64,000 nucleotides of DNA from Parabacteroides faecalis. GTDB taxonomy: Bacteria; Bacteroidota; Bacteroidia; Bacteroidales; Tannerellaceae. The position numbers and the translations under genes were made by a program. The notes beneath the pieces are model-generated. The model did no database searches, had not been told where the DNA came from, and saw only the letters and a list, made by a program, of their open reading frames with translations. The stretch is taken from positions 38,084 through 102,083 of the forward strand of contig NZ_JAKZMM010000011.1 in assembly GCF_022809355.1 (NCBI RefSeq). The letters run 5' to 3'. Shown one piece after another: positions 54,000 to 63,930 of this stretch (its first letter is position 1; every line of letters starts with the position of its first letter).

Positions 54000-54839
54000 T
54001 TAACTATTAGGACGGATCAGCCAGATGCCCCGACAAGATTTCTGACGCTTGAGATAACTTTCCAGTGAATCCGGATTAACAATTACCTTCCGAGCCGACG
54101 AAGAAGCATGGATAAAAGTCAGTCGCTCCGGCGTCGCCCAATAAGCAATTCCCAGGTGTGTCACATCCAAACCTTTAATCGTCGTCACGAAACCGATAAT
54201 GTCTCCATTGCGAATGAATTTCTCAGCCTCGCCCATCCGTTCTTTCGGCAGATAGGCATAACCAGAACGCGCATTGACAGCCGATTCTACTTCCTGCATA
54301 CGCGCCACCCGCTCGGGATGTCCTTTCAATGCCGGATAGGATTCGGGATGAGACGACATGAACGAAAGTGCCAACGGCAACGGTTCGCTACCCGGCAATT
54401 CGGGCGTGATATCTTTCACCAAGCCACGCTTGTCGTTCTCGTACATCCAATCGGCTATATAATGAAGCCGCTCGGTATAACGAACCTCACCCTTCCGGTA
54501 ACGCAATCCGCGCAACGCCTCCGTATAATCGGCAAACGAAGAAACGGGTTGCGACAAGGCCAAGACCGATTCGACCAACGTCGTACAATCCAGTTCACGG
54601 AAATTCACCACCAGGGTTTCAGGTTCTCCTTCCAGAGTAGCAGCCACATACGGCTTATCCAAGAACAAATGAGCCACCTGCACCAGCCGTTCGCCGGCAT
54701 CCGTTGTCTGCAAATGCTTCAGACTATCCAATACTTGAAGACAAAATAACGAATCTGCCTTCGTATAAGAAAGGGATTGTGCTCCTACTCCATACGAAAA
54801 GAAAAACAAGGCACACAGCCAAGAAAGAATAGTTCTCAT
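54000..54839 (-). CDS. DUF1460 N-acetylmuramoyl-L-alanine amidase-like protein
   Basis: 279 aa with a signal peptide (about 1-20). NlpC/P60-like fold with the predicted catalytic Cys85 in RELDCTTLVESVLAL and a His in LDVTHLGIAYW. DUF1460 proteins are periplasmic peptidoglycan amidases in Bacteroides. It begins 6 bp after uvrB ends and is probably co-transcribed with it; the functional link is unclear. Confidence 0.88.
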   Translation of the reverse strand: MRTILSWLCALFFFSYGVGAQSLSYTKADSLFCLQVLDSLKHLQTTDAGERLVQVAHLFLDKPYVAATLEGEPETLVVNFRELDCTTLVESVLALSQPVSSFADYTEALRGLRYRKGEVRYTERLHYIADWMYENDKRGLVKDITPELPGSEPLPLALSFMSSHPESYPALKGHPERVARMQEVESAVNARSGYAYLPKERMGEAEKFIRNGDIIGFVTTIKGLDVTHLGIAYWATPERLTFIHASSSARKVIVNPDSLESYLKRQKSCRGIWLIRPNS

Positions 54840-54845
54840 CGGGAT

Positions 54846-56873
54846 TTAATCGTGTTTCGTTTCCAACAAAGTTTCCAGTTTCACCAGTTCGTCGCGATAT
54901 TGAGCCGCTTCGATAAACTCCAGCTTCTTGGCCGCTTCGGTCATCTTCCGGCGGGTCTGCTCGATAGCCTTCTCCAACTGGCTGCGATTCATATACTGTA
55001 CCACCGGATCGGCTGCCACATTCGCTCTTTCAGGCTCTACATACGCATACGGTTCGGCTGTCTGTTGTTGCTTTTCGGCCACCAATGAGACGCTGTTCTT
55101 CACCACCTGTTTCGGTGTAATACCGTGCTTCTCGTTGTAAGCCATCTGTTTCTCACGCCGACGGTTCGTTTCTTCCATCGTCAAGCGCATGCTGTCCGTT
55201 ATCTTGTCCGCATAAAAGATTACCTTTCCGTGTATATTACGCGCCGCACGTCCGGCAGTCTGTGTCAGCGAACGATGGGAACGCAAGAAACCTTCCTTAT
55301 CGGCATCCAGAATCGCCACCAGCGAAACCTCCGGCAAGTCCAATCCTTCACGCAACAGATTGACACCAATCAACACGTCAAACAAACCTTTCCGCAGGTC
55401 ATCCATAATCTGTACCCGCTCCAAGGTATCCACATCACTATGGATATAATTACAACGGACACCCATACGTGTCATATAAGTCGTCAACTCTTCAGCCATC
55501 CGCTTCGTCAAAGTCGTTACCAGAATCCGTTCATCCACAGCCGACCGCTGGGCAATCTCTTCCATCAGATCATCTATCTGATTCAAGGTCGGGCGCACTT
55601 CAATAATAGGATCCAACAGTCCCGTCGGACGAATCACCTGATCGACAACAATACCTTCGCTCTTTTCCAGTTCATAGTCAGCCGGAGTCGCACTCACATA
55701 AATCGCACACGGTGTCAGGGATTCAAACTCATCAAACGTCAACGGACGGTTATCCATCGCAGCCGGCAGGCGGAAACCATAATCCACCAGATTCTTCTTA
55801 CGGGCATAATCGCCGCCATACATGGCACGGATCTGCGGAATCGTCACATGGCTCTCATCCACCACCAACAGGAAGTCTTTCGGGAAATAATCCAATAGAC
55901 AGAAAGGACGTTCACCGGCTTCCCGACCGTCGAAATATCGGGAATAATTCTCGATACCCGAACAATGTCCCAATTCCCGGATCATCTCCAAATCATACGT
56001 CACCCGTTCATAAAGACGTTTTGCCTCATACGGTTTTCCAATCTCCTTCAAATATTCCACCTGTGTACCCAGATCCACATCAATCTGTCCGATTGCCTGA
56101 TTAATACGCTCCTGCGTCGTCACGAAAAGGTTTGTCGGATAAATATTCAGTTCGTCCTGTTCATCGATTTCCTGTCCGGTCATCGGATCAAACGATGAAA
56201 TACGATCAATCTCATCTCCCCAGAATTCAATCCGATAAGCAACGCCATCGAATGTTTCAATGGCAGGGAATATATCTACCGTATCACCATTCACACGGAA
56301 ACATCCACTATTGAATTCCAATTTATTATTGATATAAAGCGCAGCCACAAACCGACGGAGCAATTCATCCCGGTCAATCTGCATCCCTCGCTCCAAATGA
56401 GTTACTTTCTCGGCAAACGCCCGCGGATCAGCCATACCATAGAGACAAGATACAGAAGAAACCACAATTACATCTCGCCTTCCAGACAACAGAGAAGCCG
56501 TTGCCCGCAACCGGAGTTTATCAATTTCATCATTTATAGCCAAATCTTTCTCGATATAGGTATCTGTAGAAGGCAGATAAGCCTCCGGCTGGTAATAATC
56601 ATAATACGAGACAAAATACTCGACCGCATTATTCGGGAAGAATGCCTTAAACTCACTATACAACTGAGCTGCCAATGTTTTATTATGACTGAGGATAAGC
56701 GTTGGTTTCTGTACTTCCTTAATCACGTTTGCTATCGTAAACGTCTTACCGGAACCCGTCACACCCAATAATGTCTGAAAAGGAACCCCACTCTTTAATC
56801 CTTCGGACAAAGCAGCTATTGCTTCCGGCTGATCACCGGTGGGTTTAAAAGGAGAAGAAAGTTCAAAATACAT
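54846..56873 (-). CDS. uvrB: UvrABC system protein B
   Basis: 675 aa. Nucleotide-excision repair helicase-like damage verifier. Walker A GVTGSGKT at 37-44, the beta-hairpin region [21 protein letters not shown], helicase motif [19 protein letters not shown] sequence, and the C-terminal UVR motif ([20 protein letters not shown]) that contacts UvrC. Promoter -7 box at 56904-56911. Confidence 0.98.
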   Translation of the reverse strand: MYFELSSPFKPTGDQPEAIAALSEGLKSGVPFQTLLGVTGSGKTFTIANVIKEVQKPTLILSHNKTLAAQLYSEFKAFFPNNAVEYFVSYYDYYQPEAYLPSTDTYIEKDLAINDEIDKLRLRATASLLSGRRDVIVVSSVSCLYGMADPRAFAEKVTHLERGMQIDRDELLRRFVAALYINNKLEFNSGCFRVNGDTVDIFPAIETFDGVAYRIEFWGDEIDRISSFDPMTGQEIDEQDELNIYPTNLFVTTQERINQAIGQIDVDLGTQVEYLKEIGKPYEAKRLYERVTYDLEMIRELGHCSGIENYSRYFDGREAGERPFCLLDYFPKDFLLVVDESHVTIPQIRAMYGGDYARKKNLVDYGFRLPAAMDNRPLTFDEFESLTPCAIYVSATPADYELEKSEGIVVDQVIRPTGLLDPIIEVRPTLNQIDDLMEEIAQRSAVDERILVTTLTKRMAEELTTYMTRMGVRCNYIHSDVDTLERVQIMDDLRKGLFDVLIGVNLLREGLDLPEVSLVAILDADKEGFLRSHRSLTQTAGRAARNIHGKVIFYADKITDSMRLTMEETNRRREKQMAYNEKHGITPKQVVKNSVSLVAEKQQQTAEPYAYVEPERANVAADPVVQYMNRSQLEKAIEQTRRKMTEAAKKLEFIEAAQYRDELVKLETLLETKHD

Positions 56874-56903
56874 AGTCTTACTTTATTTCGATAAGCATTC
56901 GTA

Positions 56904-56911
56904 CAAAGGTA
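56904..56911 (-). promoter_or_regulatory. -7 box of uvrB
   Basis: Minus-strand TACCTTTG about 30 bp before the ATG; T-rich sequence occupies the -33 region. No LexA-type operator seen. Confidence 0.55.
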
Positions 56912-56913
56912 CG

Positions 56914-56948
56914 TATTAAAAAAGAAAAAGGTTGTCATCACGACAACC
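56914..56948 (-). terminator. Terminator of the TonB-type barrel gene, with conserved upstream motif
   Basis: Minus-strand GGTTGTC/GACAACC stem followed by TTTTTCTTTTTT. Upstream (minus strand) lies GTTTTTCATGG ... TTTAAGGTTA, shared with the tpx terminator at 11495-11532. Confidence 0.82.
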
Positions 56949-57141
56949 AATCTCCATTGTTAACCTTAAATCTAATACCATGAAAAACACAGTGCAAATG
57001 TATAGCTTCATGCTGAACAACACAAGTTTTTATTTGGAAAAATGATTCAGATTAATACGAATTAACAAATACATGTTTTACAGCATAGTATTGAAATAGT
57101 TTTTTACATAAACAAAAACTATTTCAATACACCTGAAATGA

Positions 57142-59619
57142 TTAATTAGTTCCCGAAGAGCTTGATCCTTCGCTCGAGCTACTATTTCCTCCGGATTTGA
57201 CATCATCATTATTGATACTTCGGGCTGTTCGTTTCACCTGTGCCTTCAATTCACCAAAGCGCCAGCTGATACTCAAACCATACGAAGATCGAGGCATTTT
57301 ACTTTCCGACCAAGAACGGAATGTATCTGTAACGGTTTCATTGGAATACTTCTGATAATAATTGAAGATATTGCTTACATATACAGAAACATTCAATCGT
57401 TTATCCTTCAAGAACGAACGGCTCAAGTTCATTCCGTAGAAATAATTGGAAGAACCTTTTCCCTGTAAAGAGATATAAGGCGTACTGCCTCCGCCATACA
57501 CACTGAATCTTAAATCCCATGGCAACGTCTGCTGGATATTACCAAACAGATTACCCTGAAATCCACTGTTCTTTGTATCCAATTTCTTACTGCTGAAATC
57601 TGAATAACTACCGGAAGCATTGATAGAAATACGGGTTTTATTTCCCGGATTCCAGTTCATCCAAAGAGATAAACGGGTCCGTTGGGTTTTACCAATATTG
57701 TCATAGGTATTTTCCATTACTCCGTTATTCATAAAAGAATACCGTTCAATTCCATTATTGGTAAAATTATAATTGATCGTAGCATTTACACTGAACTTAG
57801 CTGAAAAGCTGCTGTATGTTAAGCCGAGATTATGTGATTTTTCTGTATCCAAATCCGGATTACCATAGCTGATGGATGTCGGATTGCTGGTATCGCGGAA
57901 CGGATTCAGGTACCAGATACCGGGACGGTTGATACGCATATTATAATTCGCCCGCAAAGAAGAACTCATACCTAACATATAGGATAAGTTGGCTGTCGGA
58001 ACAATATCATCAAAGTTGGCATCAAAATTCCTGTCCGGGAAATAAGCATATTCTACATCCATAAAGGTATGTTCATAGCGGGCTCCTACTTTAAAGCCCA
58101 GCTTTTTCCATTTCAGCTGATAGTCGGCATAGGCAGCCAGGATATTCTGCCCTTGATCAAACATACTGCTTTGATCTTCATTCTGAACAAACGAACCATC
58201 TTCGTTTTCCATGAAATATTTACTGTCACTCGCATTCTGACGGAAAATGTATTTCATTCCGGCATCAATATAATGCATCTCATTCAATGGATTTACATAA
58301 TCCAACTGCAAAGTATGTTCTGCCGTATGGGCATCGTTGTTATAATACTGGTCTGTCAGACGGAAGGGAACATCCGTTATATCATCGTAATAGGTTTCTG
58401 CCTCACTGTCGTTGGGCGAATTATTGAACTTATAAGAAGCTGTCAGGTATTCTCCCTTTCGCTTCATTGAATGTTGGTAATCGACATTCAAGCCCGTATT
58501 ACCAAAGCTGCTTTCGCTATTACTGAACGAGCGGTAGTCGTACATCTTCTGCAGATCAACATTATTCATAAAGCTGTAAGACTCACTCTCCGACTTGGAC
58601 TTTCCGCCAAACACGTTCGCTGAGAAAGTGATCAGATTCAAAGTATCAATCTCGTAACTGGCTTCGATATTTCCAAACTGATAGTTACCGGTATTCTTGG
58701 AAGAACCATCGCTCTGCAAGTATTTATAAGTATCCGATGTAAAATCTTCCCGTGTGGAAGTCGTATAACCCCGAGGTGTATTATTATAATTATAGGAATA
58801 GTTCCCCGTCACTGTAAACTTCCCAACCTGTACGGTACCATAGGCATAACCACCGACACCACGATTACTTCCGTTCGCTCCTAACGTTACATTATACCCT
58901 TGCATCCGTCCTTCAGTGGTAATGATATTCAAGATACCACCCACTCCTTCCGCATCATATTTTGCTCCCGGATCAGTAATAACCTCTATCGACTTTACAG
59001 AATTGGCCGGCAAGCTCTTCAATACTTCTTTCGGGTTATTACTCATCAGTGTGTTGGGTTTTCCATTCACATGAACCTTGAAGTTACTGGAACCATTGAC
59101 CTGAATATTATCTTCTCCATCAACCGAAACCAACGGAACCTTCCGTAACATTTCCAAGGTTGTATTGGTTTTTGAGTCCGGATCATCGGCTATACTATAC
59201 GAAATCTTATCGATCTCCGCCTTGACCAATGGCTTTTGAGCCACCACTTCTATTCCTTCCAGTTCTTCACTGGCCTCAGAAGTATAAAGTTTACCCAAAT
59301 CAACGAGTGGCTGTCTGTCTGTAACAGAAAAGTTCCGGCTGACAGTCTTTTTCCCAATAGAGGTAATATGGATCGCAAAATTCCCCGTTTGAGGAAGATC
59401 AACATTAAATTTACCATCCAAATCCGTAACAGCCAATTTGACTGGTTCCGTCTTTTTCTCCTGTACAATACGAATGGTGGCATACGGTTCTCCTTCATTC
59501 GTCAACGAGTCCAATAAGACACCTTTCACTCCCCAATTTGATTTTGTCTGCGCTTGGGCAAGACAAAACGCCATGTTCATCAACAGGAACATGAGTTTCC
59601 ATGTGTTTTTAAGCTGCAT
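57142..59619 (-). CDS. Outer-membrane beta-barrel (TonB-dependent receptor-like) protein
   Basis: 825 aa with a signal peptide (about 1-23). N-terminal carboxypeptidase-regulatory-like domain (GVLLDSLTNEGEPYATIRIV), plug (about 125-235, LRKVPLVSVDGEDNIQVNGSSNFKVHVNGKP), and a large barrel whose C-terminal strand is SYGLSISWRFGELKAQVKR. This is the outer membrane beta-barrel family 3 common in Bacteroidetes. An extra Ser/Gly-rich tail extends beyond the last strand. No SusD partner; substrate unknown. Confidence 0.88.
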   Translation of the reverse strand: MQLKNTWKLMFLLMNMAFCLAQAQTKSNWGVKGVLLDSLTNEGEPYATIRIVQEKKTEPVKLAVTDLDGKFNVDLPQTGNFAIHITSIGKKTVSRNFSVTDRQPLVDLGKLYTSEASEELEGIEVVAQKPLVKAEIDKISYSIADDPDSKTNTTLEMLRKVPLVSVDGEDNIQVNGSSNFKVHVNGKPNTLMSNNPKEVLKSLPANSVKSIEVITDPGAKYDAEGVGGILNIITTEGRMQGYNVTLGANGSNRGVGGYAYGTVQVGKFTVTGNYSYNYNNTPRGYTTSTREDFTSDTYKYLQSDGSSKNTGNYQFGNIEASYEIDTLNLITFSANVFGGKSKSESESYSFMNNVDLQKMYDYRSFSNSESSFGNTGLNVDYQHSMKRKGEYLTASYKFNNSPNDSEAETYYDDITDVPFRLTDQYYNNDAHTAEHTLQLDYVNPLNEMHYIDAGMKYIFRQNASDSKYFMENEDGSFVQNEDQSSMFDQGQNILAAYADYQLKWKKLGFKVGARYEHTFMDVEYAYFPDRNFDANFDDIVPTANLSYMLGMSSSLRANYNMRINRPGIWYLNPFRDTSNPTSISYGNPDLDTEKSHNLGLTYSSFSAKFSVNATINYNFTNNGIERYSFMNNGVMENTYDNIGKTQRTRLSLWMNWNPGNKTRISINASGSYSDFSSKKLDTKNSGFQGNLFGNIQQTLPWDLRFSVYGGGSTPYISLQGKGSSNYFYGMNLSRSFLKDKRLNVSVYVSNIFNYYQKYSNETVTDTFRSWSESKMPRSSYGLSISWRFGELKAQVKRTARSINNDDVKSGGNSSSSEGSSSSGTN

Positions 59620-59699
59620 AATATTAAAATATAGGTTTATTTAGTTTCTACATTCTCCACTCTCTACATACACAATCCGTATGTATCTGGTTTTCCCAT

Positions 59700-60527
59700 T
59701 TACTTCTGGAATACTTTTGTCTTCAGAACAATCACATCCTGTAACGGACGATCATTTTTATCCGTTTCAACCAACGAGATTTTCTCTACAATATCCAATC
59801 CTTCTACTACTTCACCAAATATAGTAACCGAACCATCCAAATGAGGAGAACCACCGATTGTACGATATACCTGACGATGTTCTTCAGGAATCACCATCGG
59901 TTGCAATTGTGCCAAAGTATCTTCAAGCATCAAAGATGTCTGCATGTGCAGTTCATCGGCATTCGCTTCATCAGCCAGTTCAGGATGTTGTTTCTTCAAC
60001 CGACTCTGGAAAACATAATACAGCCAGTTACGGCGTGTATTGTTGATGCGCTTTTCTATCCCGTCCAATTCCTCGTCATTCCAAACTTTTCCCTGGATAA
60101 AACAGAATTGTGTTCCTGCCGATTCCCGTTCCGGATTCACTTCATCTCCTTCTTTCGCATCAATCAACGCTCCACGCTTATTGAAATGATTGGGTAATAT
60201 TTCGGCAGGCACTGTATAACCGCCATCCCCATCGCCATATAAAGCCCCCGGTTCATGGGCTTTACTGTTTGGATCGCCTCCTTGTACCACAAATTCCTTG
60301 ATAACCCGATGGAACAATACTCCTTCATAGGCATTATCCTGACATAACTTAATAAAATTATCCCGATGCAAAGGTGTATCATCATAAAGCATAACGGTTA
60401 CATCTCCCATGTTTGTCGAAACCGTTACATAAACCGGTTTCCCTTCTTCCAGTTGTTCCGGACCGCAAGCAGTCATGACAAACAACAAGGAAAACAGTGC
60501 TAAAATCTTCTTCATATTCTTACTCAT
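59700..60527 (-). CDS. Cyclophilin-type peptidyl-prolyl isomerase, lipoprotein
   Basis: 275 aa. Lipobox MTAC (Cys21). Cyclophilin core: VTVSTNMGDVTVMLYDDTPLHRDNFIKL, GVLFHRVIKEFVVQGGDP and SAGTQFCFIQG. An insertion of about 80 residues (roughly 145-225) splits the core before FGEVVEGLDIVEKI, as in other Bacteroidales homologues. Its ATG overlaps the U32 stop by 4 bp (ATGA), so translation is coupled. Confidence 0.92.
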   Translation of the reverse strand: MSKNMKKILALFSLLFVMTACGPEQLEEGKPVYVTVSTNMGDVTVMLYDDTPLHRDNFIKLCQDNAYEGVLFHRVIKEFVVQGGDPNSKAHEPGALYGDGDGGYTVPAEILPNHFNKRGALIDAKEGDEVNPERESAGTQFCFIQGKVWNDEELDGIEKRINNTRRNWLYYVFQSRLKKQHPELADEANADELHMQTSLMLEDTLAQLQPMVIPEEHRQVYRTIGGSPHLDGSVTIFGEVVEGLDIVEKISLVETDKNDRPLQDVIVLKTKVFQK

Positions 60528-62374
60528 TTATTAGATTCATTCCATACTAACATCTGACAATGTTTACAATCGAACTTCAAGCGAAGCCGCTGTTCTTTAT
60601 ATAACAGAAAATAAGGTTCCTTATATGGAGATTTCCCTTGTTGGTATGTCGGACACCAACCCATACTATATCGCAAACAATGTTTGGTAAACATCAGAGG
60701 CACATCCGACAAAGGTTTCACTTCAAAAGCCGGCTCTATAGATTCCACTCCATGTTCCTTATAAAATTGACGCGCTTCCGAATTGGCGACATTCCCTAAA
60801 TAGGTCAGCTGTTTCTCCGGGAAAAGAACGGATGTTGTCGGTTTCCGGCGAACCAATTCTCTCCGGTATCGCATCTTCCGGCACGACAAAAGCTTTTCTA
60901 CAACCTCCCGACGCATATCAGCCAGCAAAGAAGACGGAACAAACCAAGGCTGACTCATATTCACCTTCACTGCTCCCCAATCAAAAGGTGTATTTCCTAA
61001 TTTGGATAACTGCGTACAAATATTTTCTGTCTGATCTTTCTGTGCCGGAATCTTTTCATACGGACGGACAATCGTCACGCGGGCACCCGTTTCATCTTCC
61101 ATTTCTACTGAAAATCCTTCCGGATGTTCATCGAATGAGATTCTAACCGGTATTTTCCGGTCGGCCGAAGGCTTCGACAATAATTTCTCAAACTGCTGGT
61201 CGTAATTCCGGTACAACTTCATTTTCGGACGTAAGCCTTCCGGCATCACTTGTGGATAAACCCGGTTTGCTTCCACTTTATTTACCCGGAAACCCTCCAA
61301 TTCACCACGTTGATTGAAGAAAGCCAAACCATCGCCGTTGTTTAACGGCGTCAATCCAGCCACAGTAAAGCTGTTGCTCCGTATTTCCTTTACGGTTCCA
61401 ACCTGTTCTCCCTGTGATTTCGGCGTATCAAAAGCTGTCACATCAGCATTTCTTCCATATAGATAAAAAGGTGTAAAACCACGGTTAAAACTCTTCGCTA
61501 CCTGAGGCGTAAACGTATAACGGCTTTCTCCGACAGAGGCCCGTACATATTCCGGACGACGGGCCAATATTTCATCGAGTTTGTTCCGATACCAGGCTGT
61601 CACGTTCTTCACATACGAGACATCTTTCAAGCGTCCTTCTATCTTGAAAGAGGAAATTCCGGCATCCATCATTGCTTCCAAATCGTCCGAGCGATTCATA
61701 TCCCGCAACGAAAGCAAGTGTTTCTGCGAAGCTATTACCTTTCCGTTGGCATCAACCATGGTATAAGGCAAACGGCAATACTGAGCACATTCGCCCCGGT
61801 TTGCACTACGTCCGGACAAAGCGGCACTCAGATAACACTGACCACTATAACTAACGCACAAAGCTCCGTGTACGAAGGCTTCGAGCGCCACATCCGTTTC
61901 TGAGGCAATCTTTTGGATTTCTTTCAGCGTCAATTCACGGGCCAGCACAACTTGTGTAAAGCCTACATCCTGCAGAAAGCGGACCTTTTCTACCGTCCGG
62001 TTATCCGTTTGTGTACTGGCATGAAGAGGAATCGGTGGAAGATCCATCTGCATCAGTGCCATATCCTGTACAATCAGCGCATCTACCCCGGCATTATACA
62101 ACTGCCAGGCCAACTGACGTGCTTCTTCCAGTTCTTCTTCTTTCAAGACCGTATTTAATGTCACATAAATACGGGCATCATATATGTGGGCAAAATCGCA
62201 CAGCGTCCGTATATCTTCCAACGTATTTCCGGCCGCTGCCCGCGCTCCAAATTTAGGAGCTCCGATATAAACAGCATCTGCTCCATGACGAATAGCCTCC
62301 AATCCACACGTCAAATCCTTTGCCGGCGACAATAATTCAATTTTCCTTACCATAGCAGATTCTTCTCTTTTCAT
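60524..62374 (-). CDS. U32 family peptidase-like protein (TrhP/RlhA type)
   Basis: 616 aa. Family blocks: LLSPAKDLTCGLEAIRHGADAVYIG and the cysteine signature GALCVSYSGQCYLSAALSGRSANRGECAQYCR; a C-terminal CKHCQML may complete a metal site. Characterised U32 proteins in E. coli are prephenate-dependent tRNA or rRNA hydroxylation factors rather than peptidases. Overlaps both metA (4 bp) and the cyclophilin gene (4 bp). Confidence 0.9.
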   Translation of the reverse strand: MKREESAMVRKIELLSPAKDLTCGLEAIRHGADAVYIGAPKFGARAAAGNTLEDIRTLCDFAHIYDARIYVTLNTVLKEEELEEARQLAWQLYNAGVDALIVQDMALMQMDLPPIPLHASTQTDNRTVEKVRFLQDVGFTQVVLARELTLKEIQKIASETDVALEAFVHGALCVSYSGQCYLSAALSGRSANRGECAQYCRLPYTMVDANGKVIASQKHLLSLRDMNRSDDLEAMMDAGISSFKIEGRLKDVSYVKNVTAWYRNKLDEILARRPEYVRASVGESRYTFTPQVAKSFNRGFTPFYLYGRNADVTAFDTPKSQGEQVGTVKEIRSNSFTVAGLTPLNNGDGLAFFNQRGELEGFRVNKVEANRVYPQVMPEGLRPKMKLYRNYDQQFEKLLSKPSADRKIPVRISFDEHPEGFSVEMEDETGARVTIVRPYEKIPAQKDQTENICTQLSKLGNTPFDWGAVKVNMSQPWFVPSSLLADMRREVVEKLLSCRKMRYRRELVRRKPTTSVLFPEKQLTYLGNVANSEARQFYKEHGVESIEPAFEVKPLSDVPLMFTKHCLRYSMGWCPTYQQGKSPYKEPYFLLYKEQRLRLKFDCKHCQMLVWNESNK

Positions 62375-63306
62375 TGTAATTCGCCCAGCAAACGGATATC
62401 TTCACAGCGGAAAGGTGTTGACTGGTAGACATAATAATTCAGCCAGTTCGTAAACAACAAATTGGCATGTCCGCGCCAGCGTACAACCGGCCCTTGTGCC
62501 GGATCATCATTCCGGTAGTAATTCTTTGGAACTGAAATCGGTAATCCCTTATTCAAGTCGCGAATATATTCATCATTCAAGGTATAAGGTGAATATTCAG
62601 AATGTCCGGTAATAAAGAATTCGCGTCCTCCTCTAGCCATGGCCATATATACACCCGATTCTTCACTCTCGGAAAGTAAAGTCAGTTCGGGAACCTTCAA
62701 AATATCTTCCCGTCGTACTTCCGTATGGCGGCTATGCGGTACATAGAATTCATCATCAAAGCCTCTGAATATCGGGACAAACGGTTCTCGCAACGTATGG
62801 CGGAAAACACCAAACATTTTAGACGGAAGATCGTACTTCGGAATATTATAAAAATGGTAGAGTCCGGCCTGGGCTGCCCAGCAAATGTACAGCGTCGAAG
62901 TGACATGCGTACGCGCCCAATCGAATATTTCCGTAATCTCTTCCCAATAAGTCACTTCTTCAAAAGGCATCTGTTCAACCGGAGCACCCGTTACAATCAT
63001 CCCGTCATAATAAGAATCTTTCATGGCGTCGAAGTCCTTGTAAAACTCACGCATGTGTTCAATGGGCGTATTCTTGGGTGTATGGCCTTTGATTTTCATC
63101 AGATCCATTTCCACTTGCAACGGCGTATTACTCAACAAACGGACCAGATCCGTTTCGGTCGTTATCTTAAGAGGCATCAGATTCAACACCACAACACGTA
63201 ACGGACGGATATCTTGTGAGGAAGCCCGCAAAGCATCCATCACAAATATATGTTCTTTCTTCAGCAATTCGATTGCCGGCAGATTCTTCTGTAAGTTTAA
63301 AGGCAT
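62371..63306 (-). CDS. metA: Homoserine O-acyltransferase (probably acetyl-CoA-using)
   Basis: 311 aa. First step of methionine synthesis from homoserine. Catalytic Cys142 in ICWAAQAGLYHF is at the canonical position. Residue 111 is Glu (TGAPVEQMPFEEV), where E. coli has Gly; Glu111 is the residue linked to acetyl-CoA preference in the Bacillus cereus enzyme. First gene of a metA-U32-cyclophilin operon. Confidence 0.95.
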   Translation of the reverse strand: MPLNLQKNLPAIELLKKEHIFVMDALRASSQDIRPLRVVVLNLMPLKITTETDLVRLLSNTPLQVEMDLMKIKGHTPKNTPIEHMREFYKDFDAMKDSYYDGMIVTGAPVEQMPFEEVTYWEEITEIFDWARTHVTSTLYICWAAQAGLYHFYNIPKYDLPSKMFGVFRHTLREPFVPIFRGFDDEFYVPHSRHTEVRREDILKVPELTLLSESEESGVYMAMARGGREFFITGHSEYSPYTLNDEYIRDLNKGLPISVPKNYYRNDDPAQGPVVRWRGHANLLFTNWLNYYVYQSTPFRCEDIRLLGELQ

Positions 63307-63351
63307 AAATATATTCTCTCTATTTGTTTGCTAATGAAATCTTCTACTTTA

Positions 63352-63359
63352 CAAAAGTA
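63352..63359 (-). promoter_or_regulatory. -7 box of the metA operon
   Basis: Minus-strand TACTTTTG 45 bp before the metA ATG. The leader is too short for a SAM riboswitch. Confidence 0.5.
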
Positions 63360-63479
63360 TGTATTTTATCCTGAGAATAGAACAAATTAAGAGAACAATT
63401 TCAAGAACGGAAAGAAAGAAGTACATCAGCTTTTAGCGACTTCCCTAAATACTTGCCCACAACCGGAACAAACAGATAC

Positions 63480-63510
63480 AAAAAAAGCCTCCTGAATCAG
63501 GAAGCTTTTC
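63480..63510 (-). terminator. Terminator of the tRNA-Gln pair
   Basis: Minus-strand AAGCTTCCTGATTCAGGAGGCTT followed by seven T; begins 2 bp after the last tRNA. Confidence 0.85.
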
Positions 63511-63511
63511 G

Positions 63512-63582
63512 TTGTTCTACCAAGATTCGAACTTGGACAAACAGGACCAGAATCTGTTGTGCTACCATTACACCATAGAACA
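63512..63582 (-). tRNA. tRNA-Gln (anticodon CTG), copy 2
   Basis: 71 nt. Acceptor TGTTCTA/TAGAACA with discriminator A, anticodon loop TTCTGGT, T stem CCAAG/CTTGG. An A-C mismatch closes the anticodon stem (31-39). No encoded CCA. Confidence 0.93.
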
Positions 63583-63614
63583 ATGTAATTTTAAAACAAA
63601 GCATCCGAAAGAAG

Positions 63615-63685
63615 TTGTTCTACCAGGATTCGAACCTGGACAAACAGGACCAGAATCTGTTGTGCTACCATTACACCATAGAACA
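63615..63685 (-). tRNA. tRNA-Gln (anticodon CTG), copy 1
   Basis: 71 nt, same as the other copy except for a compensatory pair change in the T stem (CCAGG/CCTGG). The same 31-39 A-C apposition is present. Transcribed first, from the promoter at 63728-63758. Confidence 0.93.
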
Positions 63686-63727
63686 ATGTCGTACGTTGTA
63701 CTAACCACAACTTTTTCGTTTGCGGTG

Positions 63728-63758
63728 CAAAGGTACGCATTTTTACGGAACTGCCAAA
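63728..63758 (-). promoter_or_regulatory. Promoter of the tRNA-Gln pair
   Basis: Minus-strand TTTG, 19 bp, TACCTTTG (63728-63735); exact consensus spacing. Confidence 0.78.
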
Positions 63759-63930
63759 TAAAAATCGATTTTTTCTTCATTTTTTCCTCAACAAAAGAGA
63801 TTTTATACCGGCACAGCAACTGCAATTAAACTTCCTTTCAAGGTAAAGGATTCATTCTTACCAGAAAAACATATCTGATTCTCATTTATTGTCTTTTTGT
63901 AAATAAGGTTGACTCCTAAAAAGCAAGAAG

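Noticed and set aside
55125..55898. 257-aa plus-strand ORF
   Set aside because: Antisense to uvrB; His/Arg/Ile-rich shadow.
56982..57045. 21-codon plus-strand ORF starting ATGAAAAACACAG
   Set aside because: Not listed as a gene because it has no independent support; kept only as part of the shared pre-terminator motif finding.
63307..63430. Possible SAM riboswitch before metA
   Set aside because: The leader between the -7 box and the ATG is about 40 nt with no conserved core or pairing.
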